A stretch of DNA of 64,000 nucleotides, taken from NCBI RefSeq assembly GCF_963678635.1, contig NC_087064.1, forward strand, positions 22,924,509-22,988,508, given 5' to 3'. The translations under genes and the position numbers were made by a program. Positions 39,101 through 51,100 of the stretch are shown here, one piece after another. Under the pieces are notes generated by a model. The model made no database searches and was not told where the DNA came from. It was given only the letters and a program-made list of their open reading frames with translations. Within the stretch, counting starts at the first letter, position 1. Each line of letters begins with the position of its first letter. The DNA is from Symsagittifera roscoffensis. Its lineage: Eukaryota > Xenacoelomorpha > Acoela > Convolutidae.

Positions 39101-42100
39101 AATTGTCAGAAAACAGTTGGGCGTAGTCGCACAAACAAATGAGCTTCCCACAACACGTTCGTTCAATTAAACTCAAAATCTCAGATATGGCAAGGTAGTT
39201 TTCGAGAATAATCAAAAAGTTTATACAACGGTCAATAAAAATCAAGAGTTTTACTTTTCCGAGGGCGATTACTTTTTGTGTAAAATATTCTGGTACTGCA
39301 AGCAAAAATTATTTCAACAAACAACCGATTAACTCAGGTATTTGACAACAGTTATGTGACTAATCAGAGATGAAATTTGAACAGGTAAAACAGATACTTC
39401 TTGAAATTAAAAATCTTTCTAACGAAAAATCATTTGAAAGACTTGAAAATAATTTTAATCATCTTTTTTGCAAAAAAAAACTTGCTGCAAGAAAATGGCT
39501 GCAAGCAAAAATAATTTCAACAAACAACCGATTAACTCGGGTATTTGACAACAGTTTGGCGACTTATCGGAGATAAAATTTGAACAGGCAAAACAGATAC
39601 TTCTTGAAATTAAAAATCTTTCTAACGAAAAATCATTTGACAGGCTTGAAATGTAAAAACCGTAAGCGAGCGAATCATACTTAAAAATGCTTTACTTGAT
39701 CATCATAGCTATGGGTAACTCAATTTAACAAAACAACCGCAATTTCTTCTTTACTCAGATTTTTATTTTTTTTTCAATATGATATAAGAAAATCAAATTA
39801 AAGTTTGCTATCAGAGCTTATTATATACCGCAAAACTTATCTAGAGCATATTGTAGACTAAAAGCTTCAGAAATATGAGTGAGGTTCTTTGAACTATTTT
39901 ATCTGTAATTAGTATTAATTCATTCGAATTAAATAAGTATGGTCAACAGGTCTGACCTAAAAAAAATTTTCAAATCAAACTACATGTAATTGTAAAGAAA
40001 TGTACACCAAATTGTAAAAAAAAGGTAGGGCTAACCTCCTGCTCCAGTGCTAACTTTTGTTTGATGTTTTGGTGGAAGTCACTTTGATGACAATCGGTAA
40101 TTGCGATCAGCACGACAAGATTTAACTTTGATAAAACAGTTTCTCGAACGTAAAGTCAAGAAAACATCTTTTGAAAGCAATGGAAATCTAATTACGTAGA
40201 ACTCTATCTAAGTCATCCAGTAGAATTTTAGGATCAGGAGTACCAAATATATTTCTGAGAGCACCAAGAAACTGCAGCATAACGTTTTCCCAGAGCTGAG
40301 TCTTATTTTTTGTGTTGACTCAACTATTTCGTTAAAAATTTTTCTTTTTTTTTCTTCAAAAACCTAATTGCTTACTGCAAACAAGATTGGATTCTTATAG
40401 TTACTTTTTTTCGAGGATAGACAATTTTTTCGAAAATATTCCTACAGTTGAGCGGCAGAAATCGCAGTATTGATGATAATTATGTAATAAAAGTGGAAGA
40501 GAAAAATGCCAGATTGGATAGACACATTGATTATAAGGGACGGATGGGGGCAAAATTATTCAAAGATAGCTGATTTTGTCAACATCTGAATGTTTTAGGC
40601 TTGAGGCCATTTGTGAAAATCGCAAATTGCAAGAAAACATACATCGATTGCAAAATACTGGCGAATATGACAATTTGTTGCTTTGGATTTCAATCCACTT
40701 AACTCGATCCCAAAGAAATAAAGTCGTTGAACACATAGCAAAAAGCAGAAGACCCATTCATATTTAAAGCATTAGCACAACAGTCTGAAACAACTGTTAT
40801 TTTCAGATTTTTGTAGTTTAATTTATCCGATAACACAAACACATGCCTCGATTGTCCAAGACGAAATTTAAGATTCTTATACTAGTAATTCTTGAGCTCA
40901 TGTTTGTCGCAAACCTTCCACAAAGCTTCGCTTCACAACAACTAGCGAAAACACGACATAAAGCAGCTCTAAAAAAGCACTAAGTAAAAATAAGCTACGA
41001 ATTAGCAAAAATAAGGCTATGTCTCGGATTCGATCTGCAACCTAGAAATTATGAGTCTCACGTGTGTGATCATAGCAAAAGTGCCACCAAATAAGTTGAC
41101 AATTTAAATCAACACTTTTATTTGCGAGTTAGTACTGAAAAGTTAGAAAAAAGGTTCGTACTGATACACTACGCTTCGCAAACTCGCAAGTATAAATATT
41201 TTATTGAACTATTTCATTGTGACTTCCACCTTCAACATGTTCTGGCACTCCAAGAATTATTAAACTATCGCGGCGATTCCAACAGATTGAGCTCTAAATT
41301 TTTTTCGCTGTAGACAAAACTTCATCATTCATCGCTTTTTCTACAACTTCATGGACCGGATTTGGAAGTTCCTCTTGATTTGTGCGCAGCAATACTTGAA
41401 AAAAGCGACTTTAAAGAATCTTTACATTTTTGAGATGTCGTCCCCCAGACTTAACTCTTCGCCATCTTTACTGCATGTCTCGCGAACAATTTTTGACACT
41501 TCGCAACAGGCTTTATTATTGGTGTGTGATTCTGATATAGTACTCGTGGTATTTCTCCACGTTGGTATCAGTATGATCGAGAACACTGGAATGACTTTCC
41601 ATTTTTCCGTCTCTCTTTAATAACTTTATCACAGGGTAGCAAATTGTTATAAAACATAGCCAACTGATAATTGGATGAGAGTCAATGAACTCAAAGAAAC
41701 AAAAAAAACGGATTGAAAAAAATCCAGATTTCGAACTTCAGTGAAAAAAGTTATATATGATCTTTAAAGCCCTTTGAATTTCATAAAACATTTGTGGGTG
41801 GCGTTTTTTGATAAAAAAAACTCCACTATGAAAAAAACTGGAGTATTAGGTAAAGTTTTTATTCCGCTGGGAATCTAAATATTAATTGCACTTTCAAAAT
41901 TATAAATAAATCACGTTTTCGACCCCCTGCTGACCCAAAGGGTCCCCCCCTTTGTACTATTTTGAGATATCCAATTTTGGCTGACTGACCTCAAAATTTT
42001 TCTAAAGGCGCCTTAGGCGCCAATTTATACTAAATTTGAGGGGGGAGCGCGCGCCGAAAACACGCGATTTTTTGGTCGAAATTTTCCAAAAAGTGCCTAA

Positions 42101-45100
42101 AAACGCCTCTTTTTTTGCCTTTTTTCAAAAACTTGCGGGCGGCTCAGAAAATTTGGTCAAATTAGTGTCTTTATAGTGGTTTGCGAGAGCTCAGAAAATC
42201 TATTTGGTCGACCTAAATTTTTTTTTGTAAATCCGCCCCCACCCCCCTCCTCGAGAAATTCCTAGATCCGCGCCTGCATATACCTAAGGCCTTTCATAAA
42301 TGCCTTAATATGTATAAATGCAATTTCTGTAGTTATTAGAGTAGTTTAAAGATTTTTCCCGAAAAAGAAAACAAAAAAATCATCACAACCTATTTAAGAG
42401 CCTGCAAAACAAATGAGGATTATATTCGAAATGAAAAAAAAACAGAGCATCTTGTGAAATGAAAAAAACAGAGAATTTCGTTCCTGTGGACTACAGAGCA
42501 TCTATTTTTAGTTTTGGGTAACGCGTTTCCAATAATACATTTGTACTTTGTTAATTCGTTTTAGAACCAACGAGGTACCAACCTCGAGTTAAAGTCAAAG
42601 CTTGAAAGCTAGACATGTAGCAAGAGGCAGTCAGAGCTCGTCTCGTCCACTGCATGGAAGCGGATTGAATAAAAGATTTATGTCAAAACCGTCACCTTAA
42701 CACTATGGCTCTATTTAAGCTCAAATAAGCAATCGCTTTCTAACAAGAGCTTGTCTGGCAAACCACAGCAAGCCTGCAAGTTCGAACCCTCATTCATAAT
42801 GTATTTCATTCATGTGGTGGTCTAAGCTACGCCCCAATGCAGAACTTATCCATTACCACTGTCTCCTATAAACTAACAAAACAGGCAACGAGCTCAAAAG
42901 CAACTCACTGTGGTCGACGTAGAACACTCTGCCATCTTTAGTAGCTCTCTCCTCCCAACCAGCAGGCAGCACTTTCACAGGATGACTCACTCCGGCATCA
43001 GAACCACTTGTGCTGTTAGAATCAGACACCGCAATATTTCCTGCTACAACTCCTCCTCTTGTGCCCATTAGTATGTCCAGCACCAGCTGCGCATTGGCCG
43101 CTGAAGAATTGCCCTCTCGTGACCTCACGCCTAATCTGGGGTCTACCTATCAAGATACATACAAACGTGAGCAACAGTAGTTGGTATTTGATGGGGTGGC
43201 AAATGGAACAAAACTCAAGACATATGGGTTGCAACAAAACTGAGCTGAAGCGTTGAGATTTTGCTATGATAAACTCAGCTATTATAAAATGAAATAATTT
43301 GAAAATGTCGAGACAAGTTAGATCTATCAAAATTTTCAAATCTTAGTCTTGAACTAAAAAACATCTTAGTCTTTCAAAAAACATGACAAACAAAACAATT
43401 GAAATCTACATTTGCATCGAAACAAAGCGGTCAAAAAAGGCGGCAATTTTTGGAGCAGTCACCCGTTGAGCCAAAAAAAAACTTTTTCAAAAAAAATTAC
43501 CCCTCAAAAAACTCTAAAGCAAAAGAAACTTGCTTCACTCAACCTATGATGCAAAATAATGCAACAAAGTAGATTATGTAGTTTCAACCGGAAAAACGTC
43601 AAGCCGAATAAACAAAAGAACAAACGAAAAGACAAACATAGCTAACAGACAGTTGGAAAAGACTCAATGAACACAAAAAAAAAACAAAAAAATAATGACC
43701 TATATTTTTTGAAAATTTCAACTTTTAAATTATGACACAGAGGTGAAGCTGCGCTTCGCAAACACTGGCGAGAACACAAAAAAAGCAGCTCTATAGAGTG
43801 CAATTAGAACAAGTAGAAGTAAGCCTCGAATTAGTAAAAAAAAATCGGCTACATCTCGAATTCGATCTGCGACCTAGAGATTATGAGTCTCACGGACTAA
43901 CAAAAAAGCCACGGACGCTTAATAAATCACAAACACTAGCCAAAAAAAGCAGAGAAGAGGTGCCATGAAATTTCAATGCCATTTTGTGATGATAGCAAAA
44001 AGGCCACCAGATGTGTGAACACTTCAAATGAAGACTTAAATTTGCAAATTAGGTCAGGAAAAAAGAAGGTTCGCACAAACACAGGAACGCCCGCAAGCTC
44101 GCTAGACTAAAAAAACAAGTAGATGTCCTTAAAGCTCTCGAATTTCTATAATAATTTAAGATTGACACTCTTTCGATTAAAATAACCCAATTTGAGAAAA
44201 CTGGATAAATAGATAAATTTTTATATTCCGCAGGGAAATCTGAAAATTAAATTCCACTTTCGCAACTAGAAATCACGCTTTTCGTGACTGCTACTTTTAA
44301 GCTATTTAATAGTGGAATTTTCCTTCTTTTTAATAGAAGAAATCAACTAAACTTAAAAATAATTTAAAAGTCAAACCACGAAAAAGTAAAGGTGAACCTG
44401 AACAAATTTTCAGACTTTTCCTGAAAAAAAATCACCAGCAGCTATATAAGAGTCTGAACTGCGTTCATTGACTCTTGAAAATGAACATATACAAAACCGA
44501 AGTCGGTATTTTGAAATCCAATTTTAAAAAAAGAGCAGAAGGGGTTGTAGAATTGCAAACATGCTCAAAATATGTCTGTTGGCTGTCGAAAGTGCAGATT
44601 TGAGAAATGATTCAAAAATTTTATTGGACAAGTTGCTCACATGAACAAATCCAAGTTGTGAATTAAAATCACTTGCTAACCACAAGCCATATCATCGCAT
44701 ACGTGATGATTCCGAGCACAATAATGAAAGGAGTAAAACAATCAAAAAACTTTTGAAAGAAAACTTTTTTTATGAAAAATTTTTATTTTGATTTTTACAA
44801 CACAGAGGCGAATCAGAGCTTTGCACGACTTGCGATACAACAATAACATGAAAAAAACAGGTCGCAGAAAGTTTTTAGATTTTGCTATACTGATACGAGA
44901 AAAAATGCTTAATTTCAAAAATTGGACTTTGCCCGAAACCTTAGTTGTTTCTCTACTAATATAAGTGAGTAGAGTGAAAATTGAGATTTTAGAAATTTAT
45001 CAAAAACAGAACTTTTTTCTTACAAAAAAAAATTAGGGAGTAGCCGCTTCTGCAGGAACAATTCGCGCAACCGCTTCTTTCGATTGAAATTTTCATCTCA

Positions 45101-48100
45101 GATTTGTCAAAAGCGGTCAAAAGATTTCCACAATCCATACATTTCTTCTACAAAAATCAAGTTGCAGCCGCTTACGCAGAGAAAATTCCCAATGCCGAGT
45201 TTCTCGATTGAACACAACCTGAAAACTGGCCCGTTAGTTTTCGCGTAAAGTCAACAGTTTCTAAAAAAAACTGTCTTCAAAACTTTGTCTTGTTTGAAGG
45301 CCAAAACTTTTCCCCAAACCAATAGGGAATAATCAATTATACAGACACGGTTTCGGCAACCTATTTTTTCGATTAAACCTTTAATATCAGATTTGGCAGC
45401 ATAGCTAGCGAGAAAAGTCCAAAACACAGTCAGCAAATCAAAAATTTGACATTTCCGACCGAGAATCATAGACTTTCTGTGAAAAAATAGGGCATAGCCG
45501 CTTATGCAGACAAAATTCACGCAACATTTAATTCGATTGAACCCAAGAGCTCAGATTTGTGAGGCTAGATCTCAAAAAAAGTCAAAAACTGTCAAAAAAT
45601 CAGTCCAAAATCAAAAATTTGACTATTACGAGGGCGATAATTTTTTGTGTAAACAAGTTTGTAAGTGGCCGCTAATGCAGGTGAGCTTCTCAATACCCAT
45701 TATCTCCATTGAACCCACAATATCAGATTCAAGAAGTTGGCTTTCGAGAAAAGTCAAAAAAATTCACAAAACGGTCAAAAATTGACAATTCCGAGGGCCA
45801 TAATTTGAGGTTGTATCCGCTTATGCAGGGAGCTTTTCAAAAACCATTACATCATTAAAATCAAATACTCAAATTTGAAAGGGTAGTTTTCGAGAAAATT
45901 AAAAATATGTGTCAAATATTCCCCCACACACTTTTTCGAAAGCTGTAGACAGAGGGGTCAACTAAAAAGAGACACTAGGGGAGCATGCAGGCACACAGGA
46001 GAGCAAGTATTCTTTCAATTAAAACTCCTTTTTTGAAAATCAGTAGAAGTTTCCGAAAAAATAAAATTTGGAAATGATTTTCCATAACGAGAACAAAAAT
46101 TTAACAAACCGATTGGTAAACATACAACTAACTTGAAAACGGCGGTGGAGAGTGATAAAATTGTGTTTCCTTTGAAAAGACTCAAAATAATCATTAAGCC
46201 GACAAGCAATAGGCCAAAAAATTGGTCCGAGGAATTTTTTTTTCAGCGGACAAAAAAATGTAGGACTAAATCAAACAACACAAAAAAGCAACATTAAAAA
46301 ATGCGCGCAGCAAAAAAAAACGATTCCAAGATATGACAACTCAGCCGACAATAGACAAGCAGACAAATAATTGGCCGACAATTTTATTTGAAACAGAATA
46401 CTTCCCTTTTGAAAAAAAAATCCTGGTCAGATTCGAACTCATCACCTTTGCCGTCCCAGGAATATTCGTTACCTCCAGGCTAACTTGGGCGCGAAAGCAT
46501 AGAAGTTTGAACTCATTCTTAGTTGATTCAATTGATTCTGTTAAACAAGTTTAACCCAAAAAAAAGTCCATATTCCGGTTTAATATCGACTTTTTACCTG
46601 AATCAATGGGGTTTTCGAGATGGCATTCAGGAATTCATAAGAAAGCTGAACCTTCCAAAAGAGTACGTGCTACGGGAACTAAGCCGACAAAAATATTCAT
46701 AGCCAATCGAAGATTGGAAAAAAGTAATGAACGCAAGTAAACATTTAAAAAAACACTGGACTTTAATGAAAAAACGTCAAAGAAAAAATTATATGCCCTT
46801 TAAGCTCTTTGAATTTCTAGAACGATTTATGATTGGCGCTTTTTTGATAACATTATTCCAACTTGAGAAAACTGGATCAACAGATAAATTTTTATTCAGC
46901 TGGAAATTTAAAAATTCCATTCCTTTCGAAACTAGAAATCGTTAACGTTTTTTTTGCGCCATTTCCACATTCGTATTTGGAGAGTGCTATTTAGGTCAAT
47001 TTCAGTCGATGAATCTCAATTGAACTCAAAAAGTGCATATATAAGTGCATTCATAAATGCATCAATATGTATGAATGCACATCTGCAGTTATTAGAGAGT
47101 TTTATGCAAGAAAAAAATAGCAAGACCTATATAAGAGCCTTCATGACGTTCATTACTCTCAAACAGACAGACGATAGTCCGAAAAAGTAGAAAACTTCTA
47201 TTTAAAAAAAAACAAGCCCCAAACGGATTCGAACTACATCCCTTAAATAGTTCAACTAATATCATACGAACAAACAGACTTACCCAGGTGGTAATTTCGT
47301 TCACGTGATCAACAAAGTAAACTCTTCCGTTTTTGGCCGCTCGCATTTCCCAACCCGGAGGCAAATCATCACCCCCTCCACCTGCCCCTTCGTTTTCAGT
47401 CTTGACATTCAACTCTCTGTTGACATTTGCGTTGCGTTCACGCTCATTGATCCATGATGCATCATCGTTTACTTTCTGATCGATTGAACTTAGTTCTCCG
47501 TTCTCTAAACCGCCATCTCCCGTTTCTTCGCACACTTGAGTCCTAGCGGCACGTATCTGTCTTTCACCACCACCACTGCTTCTACTTGAAATGTGATTTT
47601 TTGCGCTGCTATCTGAGAAAGAAGGCTTATTCCACTGAGTCGTTCGAGCTAATAAAATAAATTGAACAAGACTTAGATAAATCGGATGCTGCCGCAACAA
47701 AAATTTATGCGTTTACAGTTTTTTTCTGAACAAAAGCACGACCCAACTAAAAGAAAATTTACTTCGTTCGACAAGAAACAACAAGACTACACAAGAATGT
47801 TACCCACATTAAGACAGAGGCGAAGCCGCGCTTCGCAAACACAAGCGAGGATAATGCAAAAAAGATCTCTCAATAGGCGAAACAAAGTGAAATAAGGAAA
47901 AGAGAAAAAAACACCCAGAGAAAAAATAAGTGAGACTAGGAGTATCACATCCCCACATCTACTCCAGAACCGCTTGTAATTTTACTAATACTAACCACCA
48001 AATAAAGCAGCTAGAGTTCCTATCAAATTGCCAATGCTACGCAGCAAAAGCTCGACCAAAAAATTAAATAAAACTATTTCAATGATTTGTATTTGAATCT

Positions 48101-51100
48101 TCGACTTGATGGTTAGGAGTCCTCGCATCTCCGCTACGGTCACTTGGATGTAAACAATGCTAATGCTGGATGTACCTGTTTTAATATTTTAAACATATAT
48201 GGTACTGATACGGAAAGGCGAATTCTGCTTAAGAAGGGACTTAAACGCTTATTTAAGGAAAAAAAACGACTACTAACTTTTTCAATTGAAGTCTATATCT
48301 CAGATTTGGCTGGTTAGTTTTCAAAAATAGCGAAAAAGATAAAAAAAAACGATCAAAAATTTAACTTTTTCTAAATCCAAACTCTTTTCTCCACTAAATT
48401 AAGGAAATAGCCTCTACTTTCCATACCTTTATTTTAAGATTGAAGATTTCCTCCCCCTGATTGTTTAGATTAAACCTCTAATATCAGATTTAGCCAGTAG
48501 TTTTCGAGAATGTGATGAAATTTCTTTAAAAAACGGTAAAAATTTAACAAGGATTTTTCCCCAAGTCCATATCAGCTTTTCTACAAAAAAACAGGGTAAA
48601 ACAGATTATGCAGGAAACATTTATTCATCATGCTAATTTTAAAGCACTATCAACCTCAGAATCAGCAGGTTAATTTTGAAAAACAAATAACTTTCCAAAA
48701 ACTTTCCAAATTTTAAGAATTGGACATTTTCTAAGGCTATAAGTTCTTTTCAAGGGCATAGCCGCTTGCGCCGGTAAGATTCGCATAACTGATCCTTTTT
48801 TTCGATTAAACCCTTAAACTCCGATTTGGCAGGGTAATTTTTGAGAAAAAGTAAATTTTTAAAAAAATTACAAAATGTCAAACAATGAGGTTGTTTGACG
48901 CCATAACTTTTTTCTACCAAATTTAGGGAAAAGCCGCTTGAGAAGGTGAGATCCCCGTAAATTTTTCTTTTGAATGAAACCTTCATCCCAGATTTGTGCA
49001 TTTATTATTTGAGAAAACGAAAAAATTTAAAACGAATAGGCCAAAAAAAACCCAAAAATTGGGACCAATTTTTAAAACTCGCTACAGTATTGTTTGAGAA
49101 TAATTCAAATTTCTGCGAAAAGAGCAAAAATTTTCCAAAGCGTCGAAAAAAAACGAAAAACAACAAATTCCATGCATTTTCATCATAAATATTTTTTTTC
49201 ACACAGGACCTAACACTAGCCAAAAATAAAGCAGCAACAGATGCCATTAAATTGTTTAAAATAAGCGTAAACATGATTAAACTAAAATATACCAGAAGTG
49301 CCACCAAACGAACATTATTATTTGCGACTTAGGTCAGGAAAAATTCTTCGTAATAAAACCTTACGCTTCACTTGTGTAAAAAAAATATGTTTAACAGAAA
49401 TCCAAGCTTTTAATTGTTGTTCGAAGTTTCACGAAAAGATAAAATCAGCCTCAATAACCTTTAGAAATTAGTAGTATAATCAGACCAAAGGCCACACTTT
49501 TCTTAAAAAACTCATCTTGCTCTCAACTCAACCAATAAAAAGTCTGAAATGATAGTACCAATTTCAGACCTGTTTTTACGTTTTCGTCAGAAAATCTTAT
49601 TGAAATATTCTTTGGGAAACCCAACTGCGAACGAAAAGTGTCCTGTATAAGATTTCTTGTAATCAGTCACGCTCAAAACCTTTATCTCGACCTGAAACGT
49701 TGCCAAAATAAGAAACTAAGCTGCAAATCAAGGATTTAATTAAATTTGGTTCTTTAGCGCAATATTCAAGAATAAATGGCAAAATCTGCGGCCATGGACA
49801 AACACGTTTGTACTGAAATGGCGCTGGTAAGTCGAACAACGCTTGAAATTTTTTGATCACTTACTGGCATGATTGAGGTAATACACTCTCCCATTTTGGT
49901 CCTTTCTCCCTTCCCAACCAGATGGCAGCTCTTCAGAGTCCAATCTAGATTCGATCCACCCTTCTTCTGCATTAACTTCAGGGTCACATCTAAAGACCTG
50001 TTAAAAGACGAGCACAAACATTTAGCCAATCAATAACGCACCAAAATCGATCTAATCTGAGACAGAGAGGTGAAGCTGCACTTCGCATACAAAACAGGCG
50101 AAAAAAATTGGTAGTTCTGAAAATTGAATAAAGGATAAGAAAGCAACTGTTTGGGCAGAATTTTTGAGTTCTGCGAAGCTCGGAGAAGTTGTAAAGCTTG
50201 TGTTGGAGCCAAGGTTTTTTAATTTTTTTTTTCAAAAACATTTCACGCAAAACCGGATTGGATTCTTTCGATCGACCAAGGAATACATAGAAGGAAATCA
50301 AGTTTTGACGATGTTAGTATTTATTTCATCAGTGAACTTAACCAGTTGAAGAGGAGAGTTGGTGGAATGATTTTTGGCCAAAAACAGTGTTTTTGCACAA
50401 ATAAAGAGATTGGAATGAGACCTACTCTTCTAGAAATCATTGTTAAACTTGAGAGATTTAGAGTCACTGATAAAGATCAATAATTTTCAGCTTTAAAATG
50501 GTTAATTTTTACAACACTGGTACCTGAACAGTTTTTAGAATCAATAAAAATTGTTCATGACAAATACAATTGTTGTTCCGACCATTTGAAAAAATGTGCA
50601 GGAACTTTGTTTTCGGGTGTGTTTTAGTTTTTTTCTTTTTTTTTCCCACCGTTTGACAGTAGTATTGATTAAAGGGAGTCCCTAATTGGAAACGAATCAA
50701 ATCATTCAAAAAATGCATGTGCTCAGCTCTAAAAAAAGTGATGGAAGTAAAATGCAAAACAAACGTAGTCCCACAACTCCGTTTTCAACCCAAGTTTTGC
50801 CAAATTTTATTAAATATATAGATGAGATTAGTAAGAATGAACCCCGTAGTTGAGAGCCTAAGCTGGTATTTTACAAACTTTTAATCTACCAAATTTCTTA
50901 AGTGACGCACGCCAATTTGAGTCCACATAATTGCTAAGTGACGCCAGCCAATTATGACGCATTAGCAGTACCAGTGAATTTGAAAAAAAAACGAAACTAA
51001 CCAACTAACATGCCTTAATTTATAGAGCGGACGTAATTTAACTAGTGTACGAAAAAGTTCATTAAAACATCCGACCCTGCCCAGGTTCGAGCCCTCTTAT

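Noticed and set aside
41351-41620. 89-codon open frame between repeats
   Set aside because: No motif and no splice partner; on the other strand it is broken by stops.
47092-47700. A single 202-codon minus-strand gene over WW2
   Set aside because: It runs through a good GTAAGT donor at 47,283 and a good acceptor at 47,649; spliced joining gives complete WW domains on both sides.
18077-49997. Naming the HECT ligase Smurf or WWP/ITCH
   Set aside because: The FAIS end and [10 protein letters not shown] recall Smurf, but the linker helix before HECT and the EYSA-D--YSLQINP N-lobe fit NEDD4 better, and three WW domains fit Nedd4.
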